The translations under genes and the position numbers were made by a program. Below, piece after piece: positions 1-9,474 of a stretch of 64,000 nt of DNA. The DNA comes from Flavobacterium turcicum (GTDB lineage: Bacteria; Bacteroidota; Bacteroidia; Flavobacteriales; Flavobacteriaceae). Location of the stretch: contig NZ_JAAOBY010000007.1 in NCBI RefSeq assembly GCF_011365745.1, forward strand, positions 62,001 to 126,000, written 5' to 3'. Within the stretch, counting starts at the first letter, position 1; each line of letters begins with the position of its first letter. The notes beneath the pieces were generated by a model. The model saw only the letters and a list, made by a program, of their open reading frames with translations, was not told the DNA's origin and searched no databases.

Positions 1-808
1 AAACCAGATTATTATCCTTCATCAATGCCCTGCGTATGGTCTCGTTCTTAGCACTGTTCAATACCCCCTGTGAAGTAATAAAAGCCAATATGCCACCCTC
101 ACGGAGCATATCAGTTCCTTTCAGGAAAAAGTAATTGTGTATGCTGCGGGCTGCTTGCACTTTTGCTGTGTCCCTGTTTCTGGAATAGGAAAGATCAAAA
201 ACGGAAGTATCACCGAAAGGGATATTACTAGCAACCACATCATAGCTATTTTGTTCTCTTTCTGGTATTTCTTCAAAACCGTTTATTCGGACAGAACTGT
301 CGGGATAGAGCTGCTTTAAAATTTTTCCTGTAAGCAGATCCTTTTCATAAGCGGTAACCTGAGGAGAGTCTCTATCGGCAAAAGATTTTATAAAAGAGCC
401 GATACCGGCAGAAGGTTCTAGAAATTTTCGGATGTTTATACCGTTTTCTTTTAAGGGAGCAGAAATAGCATCAATAACCAAAGGCGGAGTATAAAATGCA
501 GTCAGTACAGAACTCCGCATACTCTCCACATACCTTTGGTATTGCTTCTCGTCAGTTGCATTTTCTTTTAGAAGTTGATGGAGTTCTTGTGTAAGTGGAA
601 AGAGTTCGTGTTCAGTCTTCTTCCAATGGTTAATGTCTATCGGGTTTTGGGCAGGGTTCAACACGAATTTAAGACCGCCAAATCCGCTGTATTGCATCAT
701 TAGCAGTCTTTCTCCTATCGTGGCTTTCCGTTTCTCCCTTTCCAGTTCAAAAGCAATTCGTAAGGCATCAATATTCCTTTGGAGATGTTGACGTTTACTG
801 AAGCCCAT
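1..808 (-). CDS. N-6 DNA methylase/helicase of an ICE (5' part only; gene runs off the left edge)
   Basis: Translating the minus strand from the ATG at 808 gives an open frame of about 269 codons that reaches the window edge, so this is the N-terminal part of a longer protein. It contains a SAM-binding motif I (EPSAGIGSF), an upstream FYTPP motif and a motif IV-like SNIPFGD, which replaces the usual NPPY/F of adenine methylases. This is the pattern of the very large methylase-helicase proteins carried by Bacteroidetes conjugative transposons; a helicase half would lie outside the window. The start overlaps the end of the DUF1896 gene by 14 bases, as expected for translationally coupled genes. 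Its function in the element is inferred (element modification or anti-restriction); the methylase fold itself is well supported. Confidence 0.85.
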   Translation of the reverse strand, partial: MGFSKRQHLQRNIDALRIAFELEREKRKATIGERLLMMQYSGFGGLKFVLNPAQNPIDINHWKKTEHELFPLTQELHQLLKENATDEKQYQRYVESMRSSVLTAFYTPPLVIDAISAPLKENGINIRKFLEPSAGIGSFIKSFADRDSPQVTAYEKDLLTGKILKQLYPDSSVRINGFEEIPEREQNSYDVVASNIPFGDTSVFDLSYSRNRDTAKVQAARSIHNYFFLKGTDMLREGGILAFITSQGVLNSAKNETIRRALMKDNNLV

Positions 809-1232
809 TTTCTTCTATCCAAATGGCTATAGTTCCAGTCAGTTCGGTATAGAGCAGTTCAAACTCCGAAGAATAGGCAAAGTCATCCTCCAATTTGTAG
901 TTTGTAAAAACAGGGTCGCAAACAGGCAACATCTTGAAGGCAAACGGTCGTAGTTCTTCGTCTGCCATTGTAGTATCAAACTCATTGCAAACCACCTGAA
1001 AAACGGTATCAAATCTGGAGAAGTACAATCCTTCAAATAAAACATAGTCAGCAATATGATCGCATTGACTGACGGGGTTTCCTGCCCGAAATGCTCCTTC
1101 ATAAGCATTGGAAGCCCAACTTGAACGCTGGTCAATAAATTTAACATCATACGTTTTTTCGGGAAAGCTTGTAGTCAATAATTCTTGTAGTCGTAACCTG
1201 AAATAAGACAGGTCTTTTTGATGTGTTTCCAT
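795..1232 (-). CDS. DUF1896 family protein of a CTnDOT-type ICE
   Basis: This 145-residue soluble protein begins METHQKDLSYF and contains the WASNAYEGAFRAGNPV segment typical of DUF1896 proteins. Such proteins are regularly found directly upstream of the large DNA methylase in Bacteroidetes conjugative transposons. No signal peptide, membrane segment or catalytic motif is visible and the biochemical role is unknown. Its 3' end overlaps the methylase start by 14 bases. Upstream is the broken ORF6N gene, which seems to have been inserted into or left in the operon. The family call rests on sequence and position; no function is claimed. Confidence 0.8.
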   Translation of the reverse strand: METHQKDLSYFRLRLQELLTTSFPEKTYDVKFIDQRSSWASNAYEGAFRAGNPVSQCDHIADYVLFEGLYFSRFDTVFQVVCNEFDTTMADEELRPFAFKMLPVCDPVFTNYKLEDDFAYSSEFELLYTELTGTIAIWIEENGLQ

Positions 1233-1255
1233 ACTATATTTTGTTTATAATTTTG

Positions 1256-1673
1256 CTAAACGGATAAAATTTGAAGCATTCTGCCAATCTCAATATCCAT
1301 TCGTGAAAAGGCAAACCATTTTTTACCCAGATCTTTCAATGATACTCCAATATGATAGAGTTCGGTATTATCAATTATGAGAAAACGGTCGTGGTCATCC
1401 TTTTACGGCAGTATAGCTGCGGAGCACAGATAAGAGCATAGCGATACCTTGCTCGGTAAAAGCATAAGGCAGATAACGCCTTCCCGCATAATTCAAACTT
1501 GAGTTCACAAATTGTGACCTCAAGTTTATAGTATCAAATTCATCTTGGGTCAACTGGAAACGGAAGTTTTCAGGAAAGCGGTCTATATTCCGCTTTACAG
1601 CCTGATTAAAGACTTTAGTTTCTACCTGATAAATTAGATTTTTCAAATTCAAAGGAGCTTTCCCCTTTCTCAT
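1256..1673 (-). pseudogene. ORF6N-domain gene remnant (5'-truncated, internal deletion, frameshift)
   Basis: One frame (stop at 1395) carries the ORF6N core: a [13 protein letters not shown] segment followed by [11 protein letters not shown] and [13 protein letters not shown]. From about 1394 to 1256 a different minus-strand frame carries what I recognise as the C-terminal end of longer ORF6N proteins, with HDRFLIID and LKDLGKKWFAFS. The two pieces lie side by side and are out of frame by one base. The middle of the gene is missing, and so is the normal N-terminus upstream of VETKV. The remnant frame begins inside the 3' end of the topoisomerase gene, so the original start codon is gone. The 92-residue ORF could still be translated, but it would be only a fragment. 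Confidence 0.75.
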
Positions 1674-3705
1674 TCAATACAATATAGGCCTCGAATTTCT
1701 TTCCAGCTTTACTTTTCATTCCTCTTATAAGAGAAGTTTTGCCAGTATTGACAAGACTTTCTATATCAGTTATGCTTAAATGCACACCACATACATTTCG
1801 GAACTGTACCCAGTTGCAGACCTCATCAGAACATTTAACAATTTTATCTCTAATAATCAGTTGCTGCTTTTTGCATTTAGGACAAACAAGGCTAGGTAGG
1901 TTTTCTTGTACAATAGCCGTTTGCAGCAATTCATTGGTAATAGACGTGGCATAGATTTCCATTTCTTTTTGAAAAACTTCCGCATTACTTTCGTTGTTTT
2001 CAATTTTCTGCAAAGCTAGCTCCCACTCTGCGGTCATTGCTACATCGGCAATTTTCTTGTCTTTGACCAGTTCATAGACTTGCAATCCTTTATCGGTAGG
2101 TAACAGGGATTTATTTCCCCTTTGGATATAGTTACGGCTAAACAGGGTTTCAATAATGGAGGCTCTTGTGGCTGGTGTACCAATACCTACGTTTTGCATT
2201 GCTTTGCGTCCCTCTTCATTTTCAATCTCCTTTCCTGCCGTTTCCATAGCTGATAAAAGTCCGGCCTCAGTATAAAGCACAGGTGGTCTGGTTTTTTTTT
2301 CCAAAACCGAAGCATCTTTGATTTTGAGTTCATCACCTTTTTTCAGTTCGGGTAATTCCTGCACAGGTCCAGTATCATTATCGGAAAAACTGCCTTTGAT
2401 GGAACGCCAACCTGGTTCCAATATCTTGCAGCCTCTTAAGGCAAAATCATAATGCAGCGCCTGTAAAGTAATATCGGTTATCTCTTTTGTACAGGCTTGT
2501 GAAATTGCTTCCAGTAGTCGAAAGGCAATCATATTGTAAACAGCATTTTCCTTGGCCTGTAATGCTGATGGGATTTTGTCCGTAATCAGCAGACCATGAT
2601 GATCGGTAACACGAAGGTCATTTACGATACGTTTATTGAAATGCCCCCATTTCACTTTGGTTACTGCTTGCTTGAAGGCTCCCATATCCTGTAAAGCCCT
2701 TATCAGATTTGGAATCTCTGCCCACATATCTTCAGGAATATATTTACTCCCAGTACGTGGGTAAGTAATAAATTTCTTTTCATACAGGCTTTGGGCAATG
2801 TTCAAGGTTTCTTCAGCCGTCAGATTCAACTTTTTATTGGCTTCTTTTTGCAAGCCAGTCAGATCAAACAGCAAAGGCGGTTGTTCCGTCACGCTTTTGG
2901 TTTCTACAGTGGTAACCGTAACTGTATTGCCATTTCTTTCGATGGACTTTAATATATTTTCCACAAGCTTTTTATCTTGCCATTTGTTTTTGGAAAGGCT
3001 TTTAAAATCTATGAACTCTTTTGTATGGGACACCTGTATTTGCCAGTATTGCTGCACCGAAAAATTTCTATTTTCCAGATAACGTCTGCATATTAAAGCA
3101 AGTGTAGGTGTCTGCACTCTACCAAGTGAATAGATACCATTTCCTACAGCAATACTTAATGCCTGAGAAGCGTTGATGCCCAAAAGCCAATCAGCTCGGC
3201 TCCTGCCCTGCGCTGCCTGATATAATCCGTCAAAATCGCTACCAGGTTTTAAGTTGTCTAAACCCTGCCTGATTGCCTTTTCGGTCAGCGAATTAATCCA
3301 AAGACGATCAAAGGGTTTGTTGCTTTTGAGGTATTCATAGATATAGCGGAATATCAGTTCACCCTCACGCCCGGCATCGGTTGCGACAATTATCTTTTCA
3401 CTACGATCAATGAGATGTTCAATTACATTTAACTGCTTTAACGCTCCTGCATCTGCTGTATAGATTTTCTCTTTTTTGACTTTTCGGACGGTCAATAAAA
3501 AAGGATCGGGAAGTATCGGCAGGGACGATTTCTGAAACCCGGAAATGCCGTAATCTTCCGGCATACCCAATCCTACCAAATGTCCAAAAGCCCACGTAAC
3601 ATAATAGCCGTTGCCCAGTAGGTAGCCATCTTTCTTTTCGGTGGCTCCTAACAGGGCTGCTATTTCACGGGCTACGCTTGGTTTTTCTGCAATCACTACT
3701 TTCAT
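1615..3705 (-). CDS. topB: DNA topoisomerase III (Exc-like, ICE excision operon)
   Basis: This 696-residue type IA topoisomerase relaxes or decatenates single-stranded regions of DNA. Residues 1-10 ([10 protein letters not shown]) start the Toprim domain and ATDAGREGE at 108-116 provides its metal-binding acids. [10 protein letters not shown] lies at 195-204, and the catalytic tyrosine is Tyr315 in FITYPRTGS. The C-terminus has a CPKCKK...CNW cysteine cluster that probably binds zinc. In CTnDOT the equivalent gene, exc, encodes a type IA topoisomerase in the excision operon; the order here (HTH protein, DUF3945 protein, topoisomerase) matches that operon. The last residues after FEFEKSN may be altered, because the 3' end runs straight into the ORF6N remnant. 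Confidence 0.93.
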   Translation of the reverse strand: MKVVIAEKPSVAREIAALLGATEKKDGYLLGNGYYVTWAFGHLVGLGMPEDYGISGFQKSSLPILPDPFLLTVRKVKKEKIYTADAGALKQLNVIEHLIDRSEKIIVATDAGREGELIFRYIYEYLKSNKPFDRLWINSLTEKAIRQGLDNLKPGSDFDGLYQAAQGRSRADWLLGINASQALSIAVGNGIYSLGRVQTPTLALICRRYLENRNFSVQQYWQIQVSHTKEFIDFKSLSKNKWQDKKLVENILKSIERNGNTVTVTTVETKSVTEQPPLLFDLTGLQKEANKKLNLTAEETLNIAQSLYEKKFITYPRTGSKYIPEDMWAEIPNLIRALQDMGAFKQAVTKVKWGHFNKRIVNDLRVTDHHGLLITDKIPSALQAKENAVYNMIAFRLLEAISQACTKEITDITLQALHYDFALRGCKILEPGWRSIKGSFSDNDTGPVQELPELKKGDELKIKDASVLEKKTRPPVLYTEAGLLSAMETAGKEIENEEGRKAMQNVGIGTPATRASIIETLFSRNYIQRGNKSLLPTDKGLQVYELVKDKKIADVAMTAEWELALQKIENNESNAEVFQKEMEIYATSITNELLQTAIVQENLPSLVCPKCKKQQLIIRDKIVKCSDEVCNWVQFRNVCGVHLSITDIESLVNTGKTSLIRGMKSKAGKKFEAYIVLNEKGESSFEFEKSNLSGRN

Positions 3706-3765
3706 GTGTTTATTTTTACAGTTTTTTATTTGTCACATGGAATGCAAAAGGCATTTCATGACACA

Positions 3766-5220
3766 TTACATTTTACGTCCTTTAGATTTGGCCGGCGCTT
3801 TGTCTGCTTCCTGTTCCTCCATCTGTTCCTTGCTATCGGGACTTTTTTGTCCTGATTTTAAAGGCTCTTTGATATTCTTGGTAGCATCATTGGTTTTGCC
3901 TTCAGAATTGACTGCCGTTTGTGTTTTATGAGCTTCAGTAGGTTTTGCCTCTTCTTTGATTTTGTTCGGGTTTTGAAAAGAAAAATCTGTTTTGTTTGTC
4001 TCTTTGTTGAAAGTGATGTAACCTTTGTATTCTTTACCTTTCTTATCCACCAATCCACTCACATAGACAGTCTGACCGTCTTTGAACTTTTGATATTGCT
4101 CATTATCCAGTTCTTTTCCTCTAAAAGTTTTCGGAGTTTCCTTCGACTGGCTTTGCTCATTGTTTTGCAATTGCTTATTGGTATTATTTCTGTCAAACAA
4201 GAACTCTACAAAACGTTTGTCGGCATTGAATTGTACTTCTGCATCAAACGAAGTCCCTTTTTTGGAAGTCATACCCTCTATATGAAGCGGCTTACCCTCC
4301 ATTAAGGTTTGCTTTTGTACATCATCAAGTTTCACGCCTTTGATCTCATCAGGGATTTTGATTTTGTCTGTTCGCAGAGCAACAAGCTCATTAGTCAGCC
4401 TATCCACGCTGACAATAGAGGGTATGGTCTCATTCGTTTTAGGATTGGTCAGATTGACCACACGCCCCATATTGCCTGTTTTAAGTAGATTTTCTTTATC
4501 TTCTTTAGAGAACTCATGACCGAAAAAAGCAAAATTCAGGATAGGTTCTTTACGGATACCGTGAATGGCAACCACAACCACTCCTTCATCATTTTGTTGC
4601 AGAGACAGCCTTGCATCCATTCGGGTAACGGCAGTGCCTAGATTAAGGCTTACAGGCACAAGCTCATTTGTTTTAAACCCTCTCAATAATGGGTCAAGGA
4701 GGTTCATCTTTTCAAGTTTTTCTTTGTTCAGCCCAAGATTGTTCATTGTTTGCCAATCGATCTGTTCTGGTTTGTAGCGGTATTCGCTTGTTTCTGATGT
4801 TGTCTGTGTTGTTGTCATACTATTTTTATTTTCTTGTTTATTATTGCTTTTATCGGGTTCTGCTTTCACTTCGTGCTGCTTCATCAGCTGTTCCCCTTCG
4901 GGAGTTGGTCTATCCATCTGTTTTTGCATTTCATTTGTCATATCAATAGCGACAGGTTCAGGAACTTTGAAAAAGGAAAAATTAGTTGGGTTCTTTAACT
5001 GGCTGACGAAGTTGGAAAAGAAATTGGAAAAGAAATCACCCTGCTTATCCACACGCATAAACTGATTCTGATTTTTTTTATTAGTATCTACGGTTTCGAG
5101 TTTGCCATTATTATCAATGCCCTTTACAGCCTGAATTTTATTTTTCTCTTTGTCCAGTAACAATAATATCTCTGATAATTGTTCAGGAGACTCATGTATA
5201 TCTAACGTTTGTTTGCTCAT
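3766..5220 (-). CDS. DUF4099/DUF3945 domain protein (CTnDOT orf3-like)
   Basis: This hydrophilic 484-residue protein is rich in Gln, Asn, Lys and Glu. Residues about 160-215 (YKPEQIDWQTMNNLGL, EKLEKMNLL, LLRGFKTNELVP) match the DUF4099 region. The later repeats with a GKEY-GYITFN or GTSFDAEVQFN pattern followed by a hydrophobic FLFD or FSFQ tail match DUF3945. The end is low-complexity and basic (KSKGRKM). It has no signal peptide or membrane segment. It sits between the HTH gene and the topoisomerase gene, the place of orf3 in the CTnDOT excision operon. Its function is not known; a DNA-processing accessory role is only a guess from context. Confidence 0.8.
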   Translation of the reverse strand: MSKQTLDIHESPEQLSEILLLLDKEKNKIQAVKGIDNNGKLETVDTNKKNQNQFMRVDKQGDFFSNFFSNFVSQLKNPTNFSFFKVPEPVAIDMTNEMQKQMDRPTPEGEQLMKQHEVKAEPDKSNNKQENKNSMTTTQTTSETSEYRYKPEQIDWQTMNNLGLNKEKLEKMNLLDPLLRGFKTNELVPVSLNLGTAVTRMDARLSLQQNDEGVVVVAIHGIRKEPILNFAFFGHEFSKEDKENLLKTGNMGRVVNLTNPKTNETIPSIVSVDRLTNELVALRTDKIKIPDEIKGVKLDDVQKQTLMEGKPLHIEGMTSKKGTSFDAEVQFNADKRFVEFLFDRNNTNKQLQNNEQSQSKETPKTFRGKELDNEQYQKFKDGQTVYVSGLVDKKGKEYKGYITFNKETNKTDFSFQNPNKIKEEAKPTEAHKTQTAVNSEGKTNDATKNIKEPLKSGQKSPDSKEQMEEQEADKAPAKSKGRKM

Positions 5221-5303
5221 AATCTGAATATTTTCTATTTCAATATTGAAAGTAAAGAAGCTGCCACTGTTTCTCTTTGATTGGCTTTAATTGACATCAT
5301 TTG

Positions 5304-5618
5304 TCAGCCGTTGACTTTTACTTTGGACATGGGAGCGGTAAAGCTTTCTCTGATGAACTGGTGCACATCTGAGAGCTTATAATAAATTTTTCCACTAATA
5401 GTATAATAGGGTAACTTACCGGAAGAGCGGTAACGCTGCAAGGATCGTGGGCTTATCTTCAGTATTTGTAAAATATCCTGATTGTCCAACAGCTCTTCTC
5501 CATCAATAATCGCATGTTGATTTTTAGTCCCACTTGCCAATTCCATAAGGATGTCAAATCGCTCCATTATTCGCTCCATCCAAGCCATAAATTCTATTCT
5601 GTCGATATTCATAATCAA
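5304..5618 (-). CDS. Helix-turn-helix DNA-binding protein (Xis2d/excisionase-like)
   Basis: This 104-residue protein has a C-terminal winged-helix/MerR-type HTH: LDNQDILQILKISPRSLQRYRSSGKLPYY spans the recognition helix, and YKLSDVHQFI follows it. This architecture is shared by the small HTH proteins (Xis2c/Xis2d) that act as recombination directionality factors in CTnDOT-type ICEs. It is the first gene of the minus-strand run toward the topoisomerase. The 475 bases upstream contain a duplicated 70-bp element and the terminator of the rteC operon, so its promoter must lie in that gap. CTnDOT has two such HTH genes, xis2c and xis2d; only one is found here. Confidence 0.8.
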   Translation of the reverse strand: MIMNIDRIEFMAWMERIMERFDILMELASGTKNQHAIIDGEELLDNQDILQILKISPRSLQRYRSSGKLPYYTISGKIYYKLSDVHQFIRESFTAPMSKVKVNG

Positions 5619-5665
5619 AAATTTAGGTTCAATACGCAGTATGTAGCAATTCTTCCAGATAGAGG

Positions 5666-5735
5666 TACTGTTTAAAATGCTTTTACAAAATTCAGTTGCT
5701 TTTGTTAGATTTTATCCCAATGGCTTTCGTAGTAC
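5666..5735. repeat. 70-bp direct repeat, copy 1 (upstream of the excision-type operon)
   Basis: The element begins TACTGTTTAAAATGC and ends GGCTTTCGTAGTAC. A second copy starts exactly 240 bases further on, at 5906. I count about 9 mismatches over 70 positions by eye. GTACT at the left edge and AGTAC at the right edge are inverted with respect to each other. The copy lies about 50 bases upstream of the HTH gene start, on its promoter side. Confidence 0.8.
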
Positions 5736-5905
5736 TGAAAAACTTTAACATTTAAAATTCTTAAAGCCTTGGTTTTACTGGAAAATAATTCTCCATAAAA
5801 TGATGATTTCTTATTCGATTTAAAATATTCTCTTTTTAGGCTCCAATTATTTGAGTGATCTTGTCATAAAAAATGAGTGCAACCATGATTTCTGTTTTAG
5901 ATTAG

Positions 5906-5975
5906 TACTGTTTAGTATGTTTTTATAAAATTCAGCAGCTTTTATTGGATTTTATCCCCATGGCTTTCGTAGTAC
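5906..5975. repeat. 70-bp direct repeat, copy 2
   Basis: This is the second copy of the element at 5666-5735, with the same length and the same ends (TACTG and GGCTTTCGTAGTAC). It lies between the rteC terminator and copy 1. The 170 bases between the copies hold no convincing gene. The pair may be duplicated regulatory sequence, for example RteC-responsive or promoter DNA, but nothing in the sequence proves this. Confidence 0.8.
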
Positions 5976-6030
5976 GAAAAAAATAAAAACCTTAATTTTT
6001 CTGGTATTGTTCTTTGATTGATTCTGGCAT

Positions 6031-6072
6031 AAAAAAAAGCAGTATATCCTTTTAAATCAGGATTTACTGCTT
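6031..6072 (-). terminator. Intrinsic terminator of the rteC operon
   Basis: On the minus strand the arm AAGCAGTAAATCCT pairs with AGGATATACTGCTT around a short loop, with one internal mismatch, and is followed by a run of eight T. It lies 22 bases after the rteC stop codon and separates rteC from the excision-type operon. Confidence 0.85.
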
Positions 6073-6093
6073 GTGGGCATAGTGGTTAAGGCT

Positions 6094-6927
6094 TTATTCT
6101 TGGTCTTCTCTGTACATTTTTTGCTGTAGGTTTAGCGTTAATTCCTCCAGAAATTTTGTCTTACTGCTTTTACGTGCTTTAATTTCAGTATAGGTTTTAT
6201 AGATGTTATCTAGTTTGATGTTGAAAAAATCTTCAAAGGATGTCGTTATCGTATTAATATCTGCCGCACCATGATTGATTGTTCCATTAGAAAACAAGGC
6301 GTAGATTAATTCTGTCAAAGCTGTTTTTGGCCCTGTCCATACCAATACTTTATGCTTTTTTTCTTCAAAAATATCAGAATCATCCACTTTTAGTCTTTTT
6401 AGTGCTTGTCGGATGTAATGAATAAATCGATACATCGCCTTTACTTTTGCCCAGAGCATGTCTTGCGATGTTGAAAATTCCGGAAATTGGTAATAATCAG
6501 TCATAGGTGTAAAGGGAAAATTATCGCGATGGTTTCGAGTAAAGAATTGATGATCCAGATAACTGTATCCTTGTTCCATATAATGCACAAAATCGGCATT
6601 TCTGTAAAAGAACTTATTAATTTTCCGCAATTCTTTTTGGAGGAATTCGACTTTATAAGTGTTACCCGCTTTTGGCATTCTTAGCTCGCAGGAACGCACT
6701 TCTGTAAAATAGATCAATAAACTCATAGGAACGGGTTTGATATTTTTGAAAAAATCGATCTCCTCCGGAACGGTGTTGAAATCATTTTTATCAACTATCT
6801 CTTTTAAGTTCGTTAATGTTTTATTACACAATACAATTCCATTACAAGCCTTATTTTGCATTGTATCGTTTGCCTCTAAAATTTCATTGCAGACAGCATT
6901 AAATGATTCGATCGCTTTTTCAAACAT
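6094..6927 (-). CDS. rteC: RteC-family transcriptional activator of ICE excision
   Basis: This 277-residue cytoplasmic protein resembles RteC over its length: an N-terminal helical region, LLIYFTEVRSCELRMP near residue 75, a FFYRNADFVHYMEQ segment near 108, and a C-terminal WTGPKTALTELIYAL segment near 200 in the part that forms the winged-helix region in RteC. In CTnDOT, RteC binds upstream of the xis operon and turns on excision. The excision-type operon lies immediately downstream here, behind a terminator. The gene starts 31 bases after the oxoamine synthase stop codon and no promoter is evident between them, so the two are probably one transcript. In CTnDOT rteC is controlled by the RteA/RteB two-component system; no such pair is seen here. 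Confidence 0.88.
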   Translation of the reverse strand: MFEKAIESFNAVCNEILEANDTMQNKACNGIVLCNKTLTNLKEIVDKNDFNTVPEEIDFFKNIKPVPMSLLIYFTEVRSCELRMPKAGNTYKVEFLQKELRKINKFFYRNADFVHYMEQGYSYLDHQFFTRNHRDNFPFTPMTDYYQFPEFSTSQDMLWAKVKAMYRFIHYIRQALKRLKVDDSDIFEEKKHKVLVWTGPKTALTELIYALFSNGTINHGAADINTITTSFEDFFNIKLDNIYKTYTEIKARKSSKTKFLEELTLNLQQKMYREDQE

Positions 6928-6958
6928 CTTTTTAAATATTAGTTGTCAATATCTATCG

Positions 6959-9388
6959 TCATTTTGCAATTGATTTGTAATCATTTTGCAAAGTATTCAT
7001 AAGTTCCATTGCGTAATTATCTCTTGTCTGAACATAGGCTACTTTTGGAATTATCCTAGCTCCTAATTTTCTTTTTTCAAATGAGGCTGACACTCCAAAA
7101 TCTATCTTTTGAAGTTGCAAATCATTAGCTCTTTTTATGGTTTGAAATAACAATTGCCTGTACAGTTGGTATTCTTTCGCCCATTTATAATCCATACCTA
7201 TTAATTCCGGTACATAGGTATGATTGTCATTTTTGTAGCAAAACATAACTCCTACAAATGGATTTTCAGGCTCTACTTTCAGGGCTAATACTATAAATTC
7301 CCAGTTGGGACTTTCATTCATGTTTTCGAAAATTTCTTGGGTGTATCGGAATGTATTGATAGCGCAATTATTGTCTTTTACATTGTTGTAAAGTTGATAT
7401 GCTCTTGATATTTCTGATTTGCTCAATTTATCTTTTATTGCAACATCATAGTACTTCTCATAAGGTTCTATATCTTTATTGAAATGTTTACGGGAACGCA
7501 ACGATAATGTTTTTGTAAACTCTTCGTGTGAATGCCAAACTTGGTTTTCAATTACACAGGATTCCGGCATGTCTATTTTGAAATAACCTTGATCTACTAT
7601 TGTTTTGTTGTAGCTGTTTTCTTTTTCGAAATCTCTTAAAACTAGCATGTCTGCATTTAATTCATTGTATTTTTCTTCCAGCTTATCCAATAATAGTTTC
7701 AATGCTTTTTCTGCAAAAGGATGTTCCTGATTGATATAGCAGTGTTCTCCTTCGGTAAATAGAGAGCCCATACCCAATACTCTTGAGGTCAGGTATAAAG
7801 GATTAGTCTTTCTTATTTCTTCCAAATGGATGGAAACCGATTCAGTAGCCAGCATGTCGTCTTTCCAAAGACCATAGGTAACAAAGGTCATTAATACTAT
7901 GATACCTTTGTTGTCTTTAATGGTATAATAGTAAAAATCCCATTGGTTGGTTGGGTCTGGATGCTGACTAAATGTTTTTTCTAAATAAACCAGTCCATCC
8001 CAATCGAAAATATTTTGTTTTCCCATGTATTGATTCCATTCTGATTTTTCAATATCTTGAATGGTATTTTTTTCTTCGATAAAAAGCTCCTGCTCTTTTA
8101 ATTCTGAAATGTTTTCTGCTTTTTTATTGTCCATTCCAAAAGCCTGTCTGATTTTGATTTCACTATTATTTGTATCTTCCAAAGTTTTAGGAAAATGATA
8201 TTCCATCGCTTCAGCTAAGGCTGTAATATCCTCTAGCTGGTTGTGGCTCGATAATGTTATTCTGATTCCTGTGTTCTTTATTGGAACTGCAGGATAAATT
8301 CCCAAGTTCAGAAAATATCCTTCTTTAAATAGGCTATGCACAAACTTATAAGCTGTTGCAGGCGTACCCATACCCAAAAAGAACACTGGCGAATCATTTT
8401 TTGAAATTATGGGGAGGTTTCCGTTTGATAATAACTGGTTAAAATAATCGATTTTATCAGCTAGGCCTTTTTGTTTCAATTCTATTTCAGGAGATAAATG
8501 AATGTCTGCCGAAGCGATTGCTGCTGCTACAGATGCAGGTTCTAACTGAGCGGAAAAGGTTAATGGTCCGCCAAAATTTTTGATTTTATCTCTTAGTTTC
8601 TGATTCCTGCAAAATACCGTCGCACCACTGGCTCCAAAAGTTTTGCTTAGTGTACTCACCACAATACAATTTTCGGGAAGTTCTTTTATTGCATCAAAAA
8701 TAAAACCAGTTCCATTTTTACCTCGCCAACTCATACCATGAACATCGTCAAAATAGAGATTAAGCTGAGGATATTTTTGAGTTAAAGCCAATAATTCTGG
8801 GATAGGTGCATAATCACCAAACATGGAATATACTCCATCAGCCATATACCAGATTTTATTGCATTTGGTAATTAATTGTTTGATTTTATCTTCTAACATA
8901 TCCAAATTGCTATGTCTGATCATTTCTACTGGAATTCCCCGTAGCTTTAAAAGCTGACACGCATTTTGTACACTCCAATGTACTTGATGATCCATTATTA
9001 CGGCATCTTCATCTCTTAACAATGTCGGAATAACAGCTAAATGTCCTAATGTACTGTTCTTTGTTATAATTGGTGGTATGCCATACATTAATTCTATTTT
9101 TTGCTCTAGTTCACTGTAAAGCGGATGTGAAATATATGACTTAGAAAGTGGGAATTGTGTACCATAATTGTTTATGGCTGCTATTGCAGCCTGTTTCAAC
9201 CGAATGTCTTGTTCGAGTCCCAAGTAGCCAGTTGTACCAAAATGAAACATTTCTTTTCCTTTAATTTTGATTGTTCTACCTGTCAATATTTTGTCTTCAG
9301 CATAGAGATGTAGTACTCCTTCTTTTTTTGCTCCTGATAAAACCTCATCGACTGTGTCTATGAAATTATTGTGCTTAATTTTTGCCAT
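6959..9388 (-). CDS. Fused alpha-oxoamine synthase (PLP enzyme) / GNAT-like acyltransferase
   Basis: This 809-residue protein has two enzyme parts. Residues about 30-420 are a class II alpha-oxoamine synthase of the KBL/BioF/SPT/CqsA superfamily. The PLP lysine is Lys249 in STLSKTFGASG, the DDVHG motif at 214-218 replaces DEAHS, and His137 in DHQVHW is the likely ring-stacking histidine. Such enzymes condense an amino acid with an acyl thioester and release CO2. Residues about 450-809 resemble the GNAT-like acyltransferases found fused to this enzyme in Bacteroidetes. No signal peptide is seen, so it acts in the cytosol. It heads an operon with rteC and is divergent from the DUF7793 and AraC genes. 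The substrates are unknown; a signal molecule or modified lipid precursor are both possible. Confidence 0.85.
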   Translation of the reverse strand: MAKIKHNNFIDTVDEVLSGAKKEGVLHLYAEDKILTGRTIKIKGKEMFHFGTTGYLGLEQDIRLKQAAIAAINNYGTQFPLSKSYISHPLYSELEQKIELMYGIPPIITKNSTLGHLAVIPTLLRDEDAVIMDHQVHWSVQNACQLLKLRGIPVEMIRHSNLDMLEDKIKQLITKCNKIWYMADGVYSMFGDYAPIPELLALTQKYPQLNLYFDDVHGMSWRGKNGTGFIFDAIKELPENCIVVSTLSKTFGASGATVFCRNQKLRDKIKNFGGPLTFSAQLEPASVAAAIASADIHLSPEIELKQKGLADKIDYFNQLLSNGNLPIISKNDSPVFFLGMGTPATAYKFVHSLFKEGYFLNLGIYPAVPIKNTGIRITLSSHNQLEDITALAEAMEYHFPKTLEDTNNSEIKIRQAFGMDNKKAENISELKEQELFIEEKNTIQDIEKSEWNQYMGKQNIFDWDGLVYLEKTFSQHPDPTNQWDFYYYTIKDNKGIIVLMTFVTYGLWKDDMLATESVSIHLEEIRKTNPLYLTSRVLGMGSLFTEGEHCYINQEHPFAEKALKLLLDKLEEKYNELNADMLVLRDFEKENSYNKTIVDQGYFKIDMPESCVIENQVWHSHEEFTKTLSLRSRKHFNKDIEPYEKYYDVAIKDKLSKSEISRAYQLYNNVKDNNCAINTFRYTQEIFENMNESPNWEFIVLALKVEPENPFVGVMFCYKNDNHTYVPELIGMDYKWAKEYQLYRQLLFQTIKRANDLQLQKIDFGVSASFEKRKLGARIIPKVAYVQTRDNYAMELMNTLQNDYKSIAK

Positions 9389-9474
9389 TTTTAAATTGTT
9401 TAGGTTGTTTTAAAAATTAGATATCTAAAATTCATCATAAAAATTGAAAGTTATTTCATCTAATACCTCAATAC

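Noticed and set aside
3858-5065. Several plus-strand and minus-strand frames inside the DUF3945 gene
   Set aside because: They lie wholly in other frames of a well-supported gene, have no recognisable domains and look like shadows.
6959-9388. Assigning the PLP enzyme as BioF or serine palmitoyltransferase
   Set aside because: The core motifs are common to the entire oxoamine synthase group and the GNAT fusion and rteC context do not fit biotin or sphingolipid synthesis, so no substrate is named.
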